DNA of 44,114 nucleotides from Candidatus Obscuribacterales bacterium (GTDB lineage: Bacteria > Cyanobacteriota > Vampirovibrionia > Obscuribacterales > Obscuribacteraceae): NCBI GenBank assembly GCA_019745505.1, contig JAIETE010000137.1:1-44114 (forward strand). The letters are read 5' to 3'. Shown one piece after another: positions 24,695-32,880 of this stretch (position 1 is the stretch's first letter; each line of letters begins with the position of its first letter). A model generated the notes under the pieces. It made no database searches, was not told the origin of the DNA, and saw nothing but the letters and a program-made list of their open reading frames with translations. Position numbers and translations under genes: made by a program.

Positions 24695-26956
24695 TCATGG
24701 CGTGGATTGTTGCTTCTTTTGCATTTGGTCCAGAATTTCTTGTGCTTCTGCTCGATATCGTCTCGCGCGGATAGGATTTTTGTTCATTTCGCTAAGTATT
24801 GCCAATGTCTCTTTCGCATCAGCGAAATAACGAGAGGGTGGCAGTGGATAACTCGCCCGATTGCGATAGGTGGCCTCATATTCGAGCGCTTTGGCAAGCC
24901 CTTTGTGACCCGTGCGAGCGTATGCAAGCGAGAGGTGTGCTGCACTATCAACACCTGTGCGATCAAACTGGTTCTGCGCACTAATCAGCAGCAGTCTGGC
25001 TATCCTGGCCGCTTGTTCATACTTCTGGTTGTGATTGAGTGTTTGAACGCGGTCAAGTAAACCTTCTGCATGTTCTTTCACAAACTTATCCCGCTGAGAT
25101 TCGAAGTAATTTTTATTAGGCTTTGGGGAAGTATTTTCCAGCGCTTTCTCTAGTAGAACAGATTTACTTTCAGCTAAATCGAACTCGCCAGACATCAGCG
25201 CCAGCCTTGCTTCGGCTTCGCAAATACGAAGTTGGTCATTCAATTGTTTTAAAGCTGTGTCCTTAGGCAATTCTTTCAGCAAAATGCGTGCCGAGTCTAA
25301 GTCTCCTCTTTCCTCCGCAATTAGAATCCGATCCACCGACAGCCTTACCCGCATATCCGGATTATTATTTTTCTCAACAAGGTCGGAGTGTTCAAAAGCA
25401 TCGAGACAAACTTGTGCACTTTTCGGCTTGCCCTGTTTTATTAAGGTTTCCGCGTAGTCCAATATTCCTTCCGCACACTTCTTCGGATCCTTTTCCAGTC
25501 CGATATTTACTTCAACAAATCGTTTTGCTTGCCATATAGTTTTTTCGCTATCGTACCCAGCCAAAGCGGCGTTGTTTAGAGCATCTCTTTCAACGGATAG
25601 CAGTGAAGCCCTCCTTTCTCTTTGAACTCTCTCTAAGGTCTGCCTAATGCGCTGTGCATCCGTCTTTCTCGAGAGCTTGTCATATACGAGAGCTAAGTTC
25701 GAAAGAACAGTAACTTCATCTGGAATCAGATCTTCTAAATAGGCAAACTCACGCACTTCCGAATTGTCGTGCGCGATGCCGTTGCTAAACCAAGTATCTG
25801 CGGAGAGGAGTAGCGGTAATGCGCTACTGTAATTCTTTTGATCGATGAGAAATTGCGCACAAAGGGCGTTGGCCAACGCCACGTAAAGGCTCGGATACCT
25901 GATTTGGAATGAAAATTGAGTTTTTGCTACTTGTTTTGCTATTGTTTCTGCCTGTACGTATTTGCGTTGTCTGCGCAGGCACTCTACAAGCAACAGTTGT
26001 TCCATGGGATTTTGCTTTTGAATCGCTTGAGAAAGAAGCTCTTCTGCTTTGTCGGGTTTGTCGGCTCGTAGGTAGGCACAAGCCAGTTGCAAAAGAATCG
26101 TATCTAGCGTCTTTTCGTCCACTTTTAGACGACGCGCTTCTTTCGCTAACTCCTCTTGAGCGGCAAGCGCCTCTAGGCTGGTGCATCGCCCGAGCAATTG
26201 ATTGTATACGGAGTCTACATGCTGAAAGTCATATTTGTTATTTGTCTTCTTCAGGATTTTCCCGACGGCAATCGCATCTCGAAATAACAAGTCACCATCA
26301 GCTTTGCTGCGCGGTTGTTCTCCAGCATAAGAATAGAGAACTCTAAAAATGGCGTCTCTCTTTTCACTTTCAGGTGTCGCGCCAAATTCAGCCATCTGTT
26401 CAAGTGCTAAAGTACCGAGCTTACGTCCGTAAGATTTATCGTTTTGTGCAAGGAGTGCTAGTTGCCAGAGCGTGAGGACCTTAATTTCTTGCAACTCACG
26501 AGTTTGCGTTTCAACCTTTAAGACTTCGCCACCTAGTTTGAGAAGCATCTTGGCGCTTTCGCTGGAAATATTCTGTGGACTCGAGTGAACAAAAGTTGAA
26601 AGCACTTGATGTAAGAGCTTCATCGAGTCGACATCAATGACAGAAAAACCCTTTAGTGCGACTAACCAGTGCAGATAGAAAACTGCCCCCTGCTGGAATT
26701 GATTGTTTGTACTGTTCACGCTACAAAATGCGAGGAGAGCTTCAACACATTCTTGAGGAGTTTTCTTGTCCTCGCTAAGAAGGTAAACATAGTCAGATAT
26801 GTTATCTGCTGTTTCCTCTATGTTCGCTCTTGTGCCTGCATTGATTTTTAAAACCAACGCAGATGACTCGGCCTCGTCTGCGTGTGCAGTCAAAGTGCTG
26901 CAGATTGTGTAGAATGCAGCAAGAGAAGTTGCTAGTAATCTCGAAATTCTTGGCAT
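24695..26956 (-). CDS. Secreted TPR-repeat protein
   Basis: A 753-residue protein with a Sec signal peptide (LLATSLAAFYTICSTLTAHA, cleavage near AHA-DE). Almost the whole mature chain is helical hairpins of TPR type, for example LACAYLRADKPDKAEELLSQAIQ, LSNLALVYDKLSRKTDAQRI, LAYARTGHKGLAKALEY. It should fold as an alpha-solenoid outside the cytoplasm, binding protein or peptide partners. No enzymatic domain is visible. ATG 26956 lacks a ribosome site, and only 27 bases separate it from the divergent WG-repeat gene, so one of the two starts may be further inside its gene. Confidence 0.75.
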   Translation of the reverse strand: MPRISRLLATSLAAFYTICSTLTAHADEAESSALVLKINAGTRANIEETADNISDYVYLLSEDKKTPQECVEALLAFCSVNSTNNQFQQGAVFYLHWLVALKGFSVIDVDSMKLLHQVLSTFVHSSPQNISSESAKMLLKLGGEVLKVETQTRELQEIKVLTLWQLALLAQNDKSYGRKLGTLALEQMAEFGATPESEKRDAIFRVLYSYAGEQPRSKADGDLLFRDAIAVGKILKKTNNKYDFQHVDSVYNQLLGRCTSLEALAAQEELAKEARRLKVDEKTLDTILLQLACAYLRADKPDKAEELLSQAIQKQNPMEQLLLVECLRRQRKYVQAETIAKQVAKTQFSFQIRYPSLYVALANALCAQFLIDQKNYSSALPLLLSADTWFSNGIAHDNSEVREFAYLEDLIPDEVTVLSNLALVYDKLSRKTDAQRIRQTLERVQRERRASLLSVERDALNNAALAGYDSEKTIWQAKRFVEVNIGLEKDPKKCAEGILDYAETLIKQGKPKSAQVCLDAFEHSDLVEKNNNPDMRVRLSVDRILIAEERGDLDSARILLKELPKDTALKQLNDQLRICEAEARLALMSGEFDLAESKSVLLEKALENTSPKPNKNYFESQRDKFVKEHAEGLLDRVQTLNHNQKYEQAARIARLLLISAQNQFDRTGVDSAAHLSLAYARTGHKGLAKALEYEATYRNRASYPLPPSRYFADAKETLAILSEMNKNPIRARRYRAEAQEILDQMQKKQQSTP

Positions 26957-26983
26957 TTTTGCAGTTAGTTTCCGAAAACCAAT

Positions 26984-28615
26984 ATGAATCAGTTGTCTCG
27001 TTTAAGCAACAGTATTATCCATGATAATGTGGCCGTCTACCGCGTGAAGGATGAGCTCGTTGCCGCAGGATTGTGCGCTCTGGTGTTGATTTTGCTGCCA
27101 GCCTCTGACGCAGCTGCTCCGATTACTCGAAAAGTTGGTGGACGCGCAGCTCAATCGAAACCTGTTAATGCGAAGAAGGTAAGAAAGGTTCCTCTGCCGT
27201 CTAACTCAACCTACCAGCAACCAGTTCTTCCTGAGGGTTACAGTTTGGCGGAGAAGCAAGATGAATACCAAATGGTGTCTGGACCAGAAGGGCAAGGAGT
27301 CTTCTCTGCGACTGGCAAACTAATTCTTGCAGCAAAATTCGATCAAGTTAGATATGTAGGCGACAGGATGTTTGCTGTTTCAAAGTTTACGGATGAAGGT
27401 TCGACCCATTGGTGGCTCTTTGACGATGAAGGAAAAATGGTTGCTAAACTGCCTGATTGGACCCGTATCGACGATCATAGGTTTCGGGAAGGTCTCTTGA
27501 ATATCGGCGATAGCTACAGCCCAACTGCATTTATAAATAAGCAAGGCAAAGTCGTTTTGAATTTTGATATGTACACTGACGTCAAGGAATTTTGCGGCGG
27601 ATTGGCAGCTGCTTCCTACAGTAATCGAGATGGTAGTTGGTCAGGTTACATCAATCATCAGGGCAAGATGGTCATTGGACCATTTAAAGATGCAGACCTT
27701 GCTAACTTTGAAAACAACCAGGTCGTCCTCTCGAATTATCCAGAAAATGGAAAGCCGAAGTTTGGTGTCATCTCAACGTCAGGGAAGTTCATAATTCCGC
27801 TGAAATTTGAGAGCGTGCAGCCTGCTGGTGATGGCAATTATCTCGCCGTGCTAAATGGCAAACATATGGTGTTTAATTCAGCTGGAAAAGTCATCCTCAA
27901 GTTTCCAGAGTATTGTACTTCTGTTGATATTCCTATGAGGTTGGAGAAGGACACTTGGATTGCTTGTGGCTTTGGTGGCAATGGCAATAGAGAGCGCTAT
28001 TCAGGTAAGGTTGGCTCTATATGGGGTTATTGTGATATTCATGGCAACATAGTCATGACGCCCAGATTTGCATCCGCGCAAAGCTTTAAGGGAAATCGCG
28101 CTGTTGCATATGTAGCTAGAAAAGAAGAAGAACAATCTTGCGGTGTCATAGATAGGAATGGCAAGTGGCTGGTTGAACCGAAATATCAGTACATCTCCAT
28201 TACTGATGATGCACACTGGACACTTGGTCCTCTCTCTTTAGCAAATACAAAATTTATGGATGCCGGGCATTATCGAGCGCTGGTTTTCGAAGATTTGCTG
28301 CAGAAGCATGACTTCATAGGAATGGAGCTCTGCGAGTTAGAAAAGGTCCTCGGAAAGTTGGACAGCCCACCTTATCTTGAGCAGATGACACAGTTAGGGG
28401 TAAAGTCAGCCCTCTTCAGTTTGACTCCCCACGCCACGTGTGGCGCAGGCAGCAGCACATTGCAGTTTGCGTTTGACGAAAACAACAAGATTACTGGTTG
28501 GCGAGTGCTAAGTGGTGGCTATCCGCGCGATAGTCAAACATGGATTACTGAAAACGTCGTTGCTGAAAATGACGCCAAAGGCTTGCAGCTAGGCAACCTC
28601 GTGCCAAAGAAGTAG
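26984..28615 (+). CDS. Exported WG-repeat protein with SmpA-like C-terminal domain
   Basis: A 543-residue protein. A hydrophobic segment near residues 24-45 (ELVAAGLCALVLILLPASDAAA) is the signal peptide. Residues 90-415 hold about eight WG (KWG-type) repeats with the pattern G-x-I/F-x2-x-G-K-x-V/I-x2-x-F, such as FGVISTSGKFIIPLKF, WGYCDIHGNIVMTPRF and CGVIDRNGKWLVEPKY. After residue 430, a region FIGMELCELEKVLGKLDS followed by strands and LQFAFDENNKITGWRVL resembles the SmpA/OmlA fold. No DNA-binding or enzymatic motif is present. ATG 26984 has no ribosome site; GTG 27044 (starting MKDELVAAG) is an equally good signal-peptide start. Confidence 0.8.
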   Translation: MNQLSRLSNSIIHDNVAVYRVKDELVAAGLCALVLILLPASDAAAPITRKVGGRAAQSKPVNAKKVRKVPLPSNSTYQQPVLPEGYSLAEKQDEYQMVSGPEGQGVFSATGKLILAAKFDQVRYVGDRMFAVSKFTDEGSTHWWLFDDEGKMVAKLPDWTRIDDHRFREGLLNIGDSYSPTAFINKQGKVVLNFDMYTDVKEFCGGLAAASYSNRDGSWSGYINHQGKMVIGPFKDADLANFENNQVVLSNYPENGKPKFGVISTSGKFIIPLKFESVQPAGDGNYLAVLNGKHMVFNSAGKVILKFPEYCTSVDIPMRLEKDTWIACGFGGNGNRERYSGKVGSIWGYCDIHGNIVMTPRFASAQSFKGNRAVAYVARKEEEQSCGVIDRNGKWLVEPKYQYISITDDAHWTLGPLSLANTKFMDAGHYRALVFEDLLQKHDFIGMELCELEKVLGKLDSPPYLEQMTQLGVKSALFSLTPHATCGAGSSTLQFAFDENNKITGWRVLSGGYPRDSQTWITENVVAENDAKGLQLGNLVPKK

Positions 28616-28629
28616 GTCTGCAAAGTTAG

Positions 28630-28638
28630 TGCTAGAAT
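28630..28638 (+). promoter_or_regulatory. Extended -10 promoter for the guanidine-II riboswitch
   Basis: TGC directly followed by TAGAAT (28633-28638) is an extended -10 element. Transcription would start near 28645, just before the first riboswitch hairpin at 28647. No -35 is evident, which extended -10 promoters can tolerate. Confidence 0.5.
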
Positions 28639-28645
28639 GAAAATT

Positions 28646-28686
28646 GCCAGGACGACCTGGTCTGTGATTCATCCGGGACGGCCCGC
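28646..28686 (+). promoter_or_regulatory. Guanidine-II (mini-ykkC) riboswitch
   Basis: Two hairpins, each closed by an ACGR tetraloop, form the mini-ykkC signature. The first is CCAGG-ACGA-CCTGG (28647-28660); the second is CGGG-ACGG-CCCG (28674-28685), separated by 13 bases. The GGGAGG ribosome site of the exporter gene follows at about 28690-28695, as expected for translational control. Guanidine would be bound by the two loops. This is a textbook match and strongly predicts that the next gene exports guanidinium. Confidence 0.9.
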
Positions 28687-28700
28687 TTTGGGAGGCTGTT

Positions 28701-29018
28701 ATGTCCTGGATGATTTTGTTTTTGGCTGGCCTTTTGGAAGTTGCTTGGGCTGTCGGAATGAAGCACGTTGATGGTTTCTCCCGCCCTTGGGTCTTAGCTG
28801 GAACCGTCGTGGCGACTGTTCTTAGCGTTATCTTGCTTGGCCTGGCTATGAAGAATTTGCCGTTGGGCACTGCTTATGCTGTTTGGACCGGAATTGGTGC
28901 AATCGGTACATTTATAGTTGGAATTATGTGGCTCGGAGATTCAGTGTCCACGGCGAGAATTGTAAGCGCTCTTTTTGTACTTGTTGGACTGATTGGTCTC
29001 AAGCTAAGCACCCCATAA
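28701..29018 (+). CDS. gdx: SMR-family guanidinium exporter Gdx (SugE)
   Basis: A 105-residue small multidrug-resistance transporter with four transmembrane helices. The N-terminal LLEVAWAVGMKHVDGF contains the essential Glu of helix 1 and the Gly-rich start of SugE/Gdx. The helix-3 motif LPLGTAYAVWTGIGAIGTF is the Gdx form. The protein would run as a dual-topology dimer exchanging guanidinium for protons. The riboswitch directly upstream makes guanidinium, rather than a quaternary ammonium drug, the natural substrate. GGGAGG lies six bases before the ATG. The gene is monocistronic as far as visible. Confidence 0.92.
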   Translation: MSWMILFLAGLLEVAWAVGMKHVDGFSRPWVLAGTVVATVLSVILLGLAMKNLPLGTAYAVWTGIGAIGTFIVGIMWLGDSVSTARIVSALFVLVGLIGLKLSTP

Positions 29019-29087
29019 TTCCAAGTTCTTAAGTGGCGGCGGTTACAAAATACGTACTGTTTGATCAAAAGAGCACCTCTCGTGATA

Positions 29088-29111
29088 ACATTTAACCGTA
29101 TTGTTAAATGT
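29088..29111. promoter_or_regulatory. Inverted repeat at the SRPBCC-ArsR operon promoter, probable ArsR operator
   Basis: Nine-base arms ACATTTAAC (29088-29096) and GTTAAATGT (29103-29111) face each other across six bases, just upstream of the ribosome site of the first operon gene. TTGATC near 29061 and GATAAC at 29084 could be -35 and -10 elements overlapping the left arm. The operon carries its own ArsR gene, so self-repression through this site is likely. Confidence 0.6.
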
Positions 29112-29125
29112 GTGAGGTGATGCAT

Positions 29126-29740
29126 ATGAAGAAGGCGATTGCCATTGTGGTGGGCGTCATTCTGTTAGCGGTAGGTGCAATTCTTGGTATTGCTGCAACT
29201 AAGCCGGATGTTGTTCATGTCGAGCGTTCGCTAACGATGAATGCACCGCCTGCCGAAATTCATCCTCAGATCAATAACTACAAAAATTGGATGGCATGGT
29301 CACCTTGGGAAAAACAAGATCCCAACATGAAGCGCACATACAGTGGTCCGGAATCCGGCGTCGGAGCGAAATATGCCTGGGAAGGCAACGACAATGTAGG
29401 CACCGGTGACATGGAGATTACTTCTTCAGAGCCGCAAGAAATCAAGCTCAATTTGCATTTCGTCAAACCGTTTGAAGGGATGAGCAAAGTCACATTCTCA
29501 ATGGTGCCTCAAGGTGAAGCGACCAAAGTTACTTGGGCTATGGACGGCGAAAACGCTTTTCCGTGCAAAGTTATGCAAGTCTTCATGAGCATGGATGATT
29601 GCTGCGGCAAGGAGTTCGAGAAAGGGCTCGCCAGCTTGAAGACCGTTTCAGAGTCGTCGCAAACAGCCAAGGGCAAGCCGTCGGAAGAAAAGGCTGATAC
29701 CAAAACCGAAGAGAAGAAAGAGACCGCAAATAATGGTTAA
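29126..29740 (+). CDS. Membrane-anchored SRPBCC family protein
   Basis: A 204-residue protein with an N-terminal membrane anchor (AIAIVVGVILLAVGAILGIAA), then a START/SRPBCC (polyketide cyclase 2-like) domain. Domain marks are VHVERSLTMNAPPAEIHPQINNYKNWMAWSPWE, TYSGPESGVGAKYAWEGN, GTGDMEITSSEP and ATKVTWAMDG. It ends in an acidic and Lys-rich tail. SRPBCC proteins hold hydrophobic ligands in a deep pocket; this family has no known substrate. ATG 29126 has GAGGTGA five bases upstream and is preferred over ATG 29108 or 29120. The ArsR gene overlaps its stop by eight bases. Confidence 0.85.
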   Translation: MKKAIAIVVGVILLAVGAILGIAATKPDVVHVERSLTMNAPPAEIHPQINNYKNWMAWSPWEKQDPNMKRTYSGPESGVGAKYAWEGNDNVGTGDMEITSSEPQEIKLNLHFVKPFEGMSKVTFSMVPQGEATKVTWAMDGENAFPCKVMQVFMSMDDCCGKEFEKGLASLKTVSESSQTAKGKPSEEKADTKTEEKKETANNG

Positions 29741-30098
29741 GCATTATTCCGAGCAGTTAGACAGGACTTTTTTCGCCCTTTCAGATCCGACTCGCAGAGC
29801 CATTATTGGCAATCTTGCGGCAAAGGGGACGTGCTCGGTGCTCGAATTGGCTGAGCCCTTTCAAATGTCGCTTCCGGCAATTTCAAAGCACTTGAAATTA
29901 CTGGAAAATGCTAACCTTGTCACTCGAGAAAGACAGGGGCGCGTTCATTATCTGAAATTGTGCGCGGAGCCGATGTCGGAAGCCAATGCCTGGATAGAAG
30001 CGTACAAGCGCTTCTGGACGCAACAGCTGGATAACTTTGAGCGATACATTACATTGCAAACGTTCGGAGAGAAACAAAATGACGACAACGACGAGTAA
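29733..30098 (+). CDS. ArsR/SmtB-family transcriptional regulator
   Basis: A 121-residue winged-helix repressor. DRTFFALSDPTRRAIIGNLA starts the domain; CSVLELAEPFQMSLPAISKHLKLLENANLV is the helix-turn-helix; RERQGRVHYLKL is the wing. There is no CxC metal-binding motif, so it is the type often paired with SRPBCC proteins rather than a metal sensor. It overlaps the gene before (eight bases) and the gene after (20 bases), so all are on one transcript. The inverted repeat at 29088 is its probable site. The inducer is unknown. Confidence 0.9.
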   Translation: MVKHYSEQLDRTFFALSDPTRRAIIGNLAAKGTCSVLELAEPFQMSLPAISKHLKLLENANLVTRERQGRVHYLKLCAEPMSEANAWIEAYKRFWTQQLDNFERYITLQTFGEKQNDDNDE

Positions 30099-30537
30099 GG
30101 CAGATGTTCTCACTCTCAGTCTTTCGCGTACGATCCAAGCTCCTGTTGAGCTGGTCTATCGTGGTTGGACCGAGCCCGAGCAAATGAGTATGTGGCTTGG
30201 CTGCGACAAGACTGCCACAGTCAAAGTCAGTCAAGATCTGCGAGTGGGCGGAGAGTATCGCTTTGATGTGAGCTGCAGTGATGGCGAGCAAGTTTGCATG
30301 TCTGGGGTTTATCAAAAAATCGAGCCGAATAAAAAGTTGGTTTATACCTGGAACAATACCTCTCGTGAGTATCCTGCTTCCAACACGCTTGTGACGGTGG
30401 AATTCATAGCGAAGGGTAAGTCGACTGAGTTGAAGTTGACGCATGCCAATCTGAATGATGCCAATTGCCTGCACGGTCACACACTTGGTTGGACCGCATC
30501 TCTCGAGAAATTCGTAGCGCACTTCGAAAAGTTCTGA
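30079..30537 (+). CDS. AHSA1-type SRPBCC protein
   Basis: A 152-residue cytoplasmic protein of the AHSA1-like SRPBCC group that commonly follows ArsR genes. Marks are LSLSRTIQAPVELVYRGWTEPEQMSMWLG, VGGEYRFDVSCSDGE, GVYQKIEPNKKLVYTWN, VTVEFIAKGKSTELKLTHANL and the final HTLGWTASLEKF. ATG 30079 has GGAGAG nine bases upstream; the reading frame also opens at 30037 but that start lies inside the ArsR gene. Many proteins of this group have no proven function. Together with the first SRPBCC gene and the VOC gene, it points to handling of a small hydrophobic compound. Confidence 0.88.
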   Translation: MTTTTSKADVLTLSLSRTIQAPVELVYRGWTEPEQMSMWLGCDKTATVKVSQDLRVGGEYRFDVSCSDGEQVCMSGVYQKIEPNKKLVYTWNNTSREYPASNTLVTVEFIAKGKSTELKLTHANLNDANCLHGHTLGWTASLEKFVAHFEKF

Positions 30538-30574
30538 TCCCCAAAATCAAATCACAACACACTAGGAGAGAAGC

Positions 30575-31066
30575 ATGTCTACTGCAACAAGCTGGAAGCC
30601 GAGTTACGCTCAAACAGTCACTCCGTACCTGATCATCAAAGATTGTGCGAAGGCTTTGGAACTCTATAAGAGTGCTTTCGGAGCCGAAGAGGTTCATCGA
30701 ATTTGCGCGCCTGACGGTAAGATAATGCACGCGTTTTTGAAGTTTGGCGATTCTAACATCTATTTTTGCGATGAGATGGGTGATCCTAAGTGCGGAGCAA
30801 GTCCTTCTACTTTGGGCAATTGCCACGCCACTATGCATATTTTTGTAGAAGATGTCGACAAAGCCTTCCAAAAGGCTGTTGACGCCGGTTGCACGCCGTT
30901 CCTTCCTCCTACGGATATGTTCTGGGGCGATCGGTACTCAAGCGTGAGAGATCCGTTCGGTCAAGTATGGAGCCTAGCAACTCACAAACTAGATTTGAGT
31001 GTGGAAGAAATGCAAAAGGCCGGCAACGAGTTCTTCAAGAACATGGAAGCCTGCGCAGCTAAGTAA
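30575..31066 (+). CDS. VOC-family (PhnB-like) protein
   Basis: A 163-residue protein of the vicinal oxygen chelate fold. TVTPYLIIKDCAKALELYKSAFGAEEVHRI and VEDVDKAFQKAVDAGCTPFLPPTDMFWGDRYSSVRDPFGQVWSLATH are typical of the PhnB/YdeN-type glyoxalase-like proteins, including the WGDRY-DPFG motif. The enzyme activity is not assured; several members lack known reactions. AGGAGAG lies directly before the ATG. The 37-base gap to the SRPBCC gene and the terminator after it make it the last gene of the operon. Confidence 0.87.
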   Translation: MSTATSWKPSYAQTVTPYLIIKDCAKALELYKSAFGAEEVHRICAPDGKIMHAFLKFGDSNIYFCDEMGDPKCGASPSTLGNCHATMHIFVEDVDKAFQKAVDAGCTPFLPPTDMFWGDRYSSVRDPFGQVWSLATHKLDLSVEEMQKAGNEFFKNMEACAAK

Positions 31067-31093
31067 GCGCGAGAATCGTAAGTTAAACCGGAA

Positions 31094-31118
31094 GGCTCCG
31101 CAGTTTGCGGGGCCTTTT
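31094..31118 (+). terminator. Intrinsic terminator after the SRPBCC-ArsR-VOC operon
   Basis: An 8-bp stem GGCTCCGC with GCGGGGCC (one G-T pair) closes a five-base loop AGTTT and is followed by TTTT. It lies 28 bases after the VOC stop codon. Confidence 0.8.
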
Positions 31119-31170
31119 GTGCTAACATCAGCGGCGCCTGTCTCCTCTATGAGGTTGCGAAGAAGCACCG

Positions 31171-31956
31171 ATGAATACAGCCCCAGCCAAAATCGCGCCA
31201 GCATTGCGCGCTTTGCTCGAACAATTGATCGACTACGCCGGTATTTATCCTCCGGCCGCTCTTCCTCTCGACGCTACTGTGGCAAATTATCGTAGCTATC
31301 AAACTGGCGAATTTTCGTGGATGCTGAGATGGCTGGTAGTTGGAACCAACGAGCTCCAGAATGTACCGAATTCGCTAGACGGCAGTATTTCGCTTCTGTC
31401 CGAGTCGGATGACGCTCGTGCTGCAACGCTCGAGACCAAAAACGTTTTAAAAGCGAGACATCCTGTCTACTGCGAGACAGCTGTAGATAAGTTAGACCAG
31501 CTTGATGAGATTAAGGCAGCGGGAAACTTCGCAAAAATTCGCACTGGCGGTGTAAAGGCCGAAGCAATTCCCTCCCCGAAGAACGTGGCAGCATTTATTT
31601 CAGCATGCGCTGAGAGACGTTTGCCCTTCAAAGCAACAGCTGGTTTACACCATCCGATCAGGGCAGAGTATGCTTTGACATACGAAGCCGATGCCCCGCG
31701 GGCGGTGATGCACGGCTTTTTGAACGTGTTGATGGCTGCGGCATTTGCCTGGCAAGGGGAGAAGAACATCGAAGCAATCGTGGCGGAGACGGATGCTTCT
31801 GCATTTACCTTCCAAGATGGTGCGAAATGGCGTGACCTGACTCTTACGATCGAGCAAATCAAAGACGCTCGCGCGAACTTCATGCATTCAATAGGCTCGT
31901 GCTCTTTTGACGAGCCGGTTAATGAGTTGCAGGCATTGGGATTGCTTCCCAAATAG
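31171..31956 (+). CDS. Widely conserved protein of unknown function
   Basis: A 261-residue cytoplasmic protein. I recognise it as a conserved hypothetical family found in many phyla. Its marks are LLEQLIDYAGIYPPAALPLDATVANYRSY, FAKIRTGGVKAEAIPSP, LPFKATAGLHHPIR, MHGFLNVLMAAAFAW and the C-terminal SIGSCSFDEPVNELQALGLLP. The invariant-looking Lys-Arg-Thr-Gly-Gly, the HH in GLHHP and the Cys in GSCSFDEP could form an active site. No function has been assigned that I know. Starts with ATG 31171 after the operon terminator. It is convergent with the histone-like gene. Confidence 0.75.
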   Translation: MNTAPAKIAPALRALLEQLIDYAGIYPPAALPLDATVANYRSYQTGEFSWMLRWLVVGTNELQNVPNSLDGSISLLSESDDARAATLETKNVLKARHPVYCETAVDKLDQLDEIKAAGNFAKIRTGGVKAEAIPSPKNVAAFISACAERRLPFKATAGLHHPIRAEYALTYEADAPRAVMHGFLNVLMAAAFAWQGEKNIEAIVAETDASAFTFQDGAKWRDLTLTIEQIKDARANFMHSIGSCSFDEPVNELQALGLLPK

Positions 31957-32008
31957 CTCCTCTAGCCCACCTCTGCAAGAAGAACAATTGGCTTTCACCA
32001 ATTCCAAA

Positions 32009-32045
32009 GATGGAAGGGTCTCCACCTTTCGGAAACCCCTCCATC
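32009..32045. terminator. Long hairpin between convergent genes
   Basis: Arms GATGGAAGGGT (32009-32019) and ACCCCTCCATC (32035-32045) pair at 10 of 11 positions around a 15-base loop. A smaller hairpin AATTGG/CCAATT lies just before it. No T run follows, except TTT on the minus side, so termination is possible but not proven. Confidence 0.45.
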
Positions 32046-32064
32046 CTGAGAGCTAACGTATCAA

Positions 32065-32769
32065 CTAGCTCGCTTTCTTTTGTGCTGCCGAACGTTTCTT
32101 TCCGGCAGTTGCTCTGCTTACTTTACTGGCTGCTTTATGTACCGTTTTGCGGGCTGCGGTCGCAGTCTTCTTGGCCGCCGACCGGGTTGCAGAACTTGCC
32201 TTTTTCGCAGATTTCGCTACTGTTTTGACGGCTTTTTTGGCAGCCGCTTTTGCTTTCGGCTTTGCAGCTGACTTTTTAGCGGTCGGTTTCTTTGTCGACT
32301 TCGGTGCAGCTTTCTTAGTTGTTTTCGCCTTAGTCCTAGTACCCGCAGTTTTGCGAGTGGACTTTTTGCGCGGCTTCTTCGGTGCAAATTCCTCTTTCAA
32401 TTCTGCGTTTCTTTCATCCTGACCATCGGGAGTGATGGCGCTCACAAAGTCTTTCGCTCTGGCTTGAAGTTTCTTCGGCGACAATTGTTTCGATACACCT
32501 TTAGCCAATTTCTTAGCATCTTCGGTCATTCGCTTCGGACTCATCCTTTTGCGCATTTTTTTTGCTTCATGCAAAAGATTGTCCGGACTAAGTTTGCTGG
32601 TGAGGTCTTTTACCTCTTTCTTCAAATGATCGGGGGTCATTTTTTCTGCTAATTCTTTAGTTTCGCTGGCAACCTTTTCGGTCATTTCTTTCACGCCTTC
32701 TGCAAGCGTCTCGGCTTCGGCTTCAATCGTTTCGGCGATGAAGTCGACCAACTTTTCCACTTTGCCCAT
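32065..32769 (-). CDS. Histone H1-like Lys/Ala-rich protein with 16-residue repeats
   Basis: A 234-residue protein. Residues 1-45 are an acidic helix (FIAETIEAEAETLAEGVKEMTEKVA). Residues 45-115 hold about four 16-20-residue repeats of the form M/L-S/T-P-D/K-x-L-x4-K-K-L (KMTPDHLKKEVKDL, KLSPDNLLHEAKKM, RMSPKRMTEDAKKL, QLSPKKLQARAKDF). The C-terminal 105 residues are almost only Lys, Ala, Thr, Ser and Arg, like the tail of histone H1 and of bacterial AlgP/HctB proteins. It should bind DNA or RNA by charge. ATG 32769 has AGGAGGAGG upstream; the frame to 32826 is not part of the gene. The repeat region may mediate contacts between molecules. Confidence 0.75.
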   Translation of the reverse strand: MGKVEKLVDFIAETIEAEAETLAEGVKEMTEKVASETKELAEKMTPDHLKKEVKDLTSKLSPDNLLHEAKKMRKRMSPKRMTEDAKKLAKGVSKQLSPKKLQARAKDFVSAITPDGQDERNAELKEEFAPKKPRKKSTRKTAGTRTKAKTTKKAAPKSTKKPTAKKSAAKPKAKAAAKKAVKTVAKSAKKASSATRSAAKKTATAARKTVHKAASKVSRATAGKKRSAAQKKAS

Positions 32770-32880
32770 GAGTTTTCCTCCTCCTATTCCCGAGGTAGGA
32801 CAGAGGCAAGAGGGTAACGGTTCCATAATGAGGACTTTTTTTTATCTTGATAAACTTCTTTGTGCCTCTTTAGAGACGAT

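Noticed and set aside
32147..32422. Plus-strand frame of 91 residues rich in Ala and Phe
   Set aside because: It is the antisense of the Lys/Ala-rich tail of the histone-like gene, which has a perfect ribosome site and codon bias of its own.
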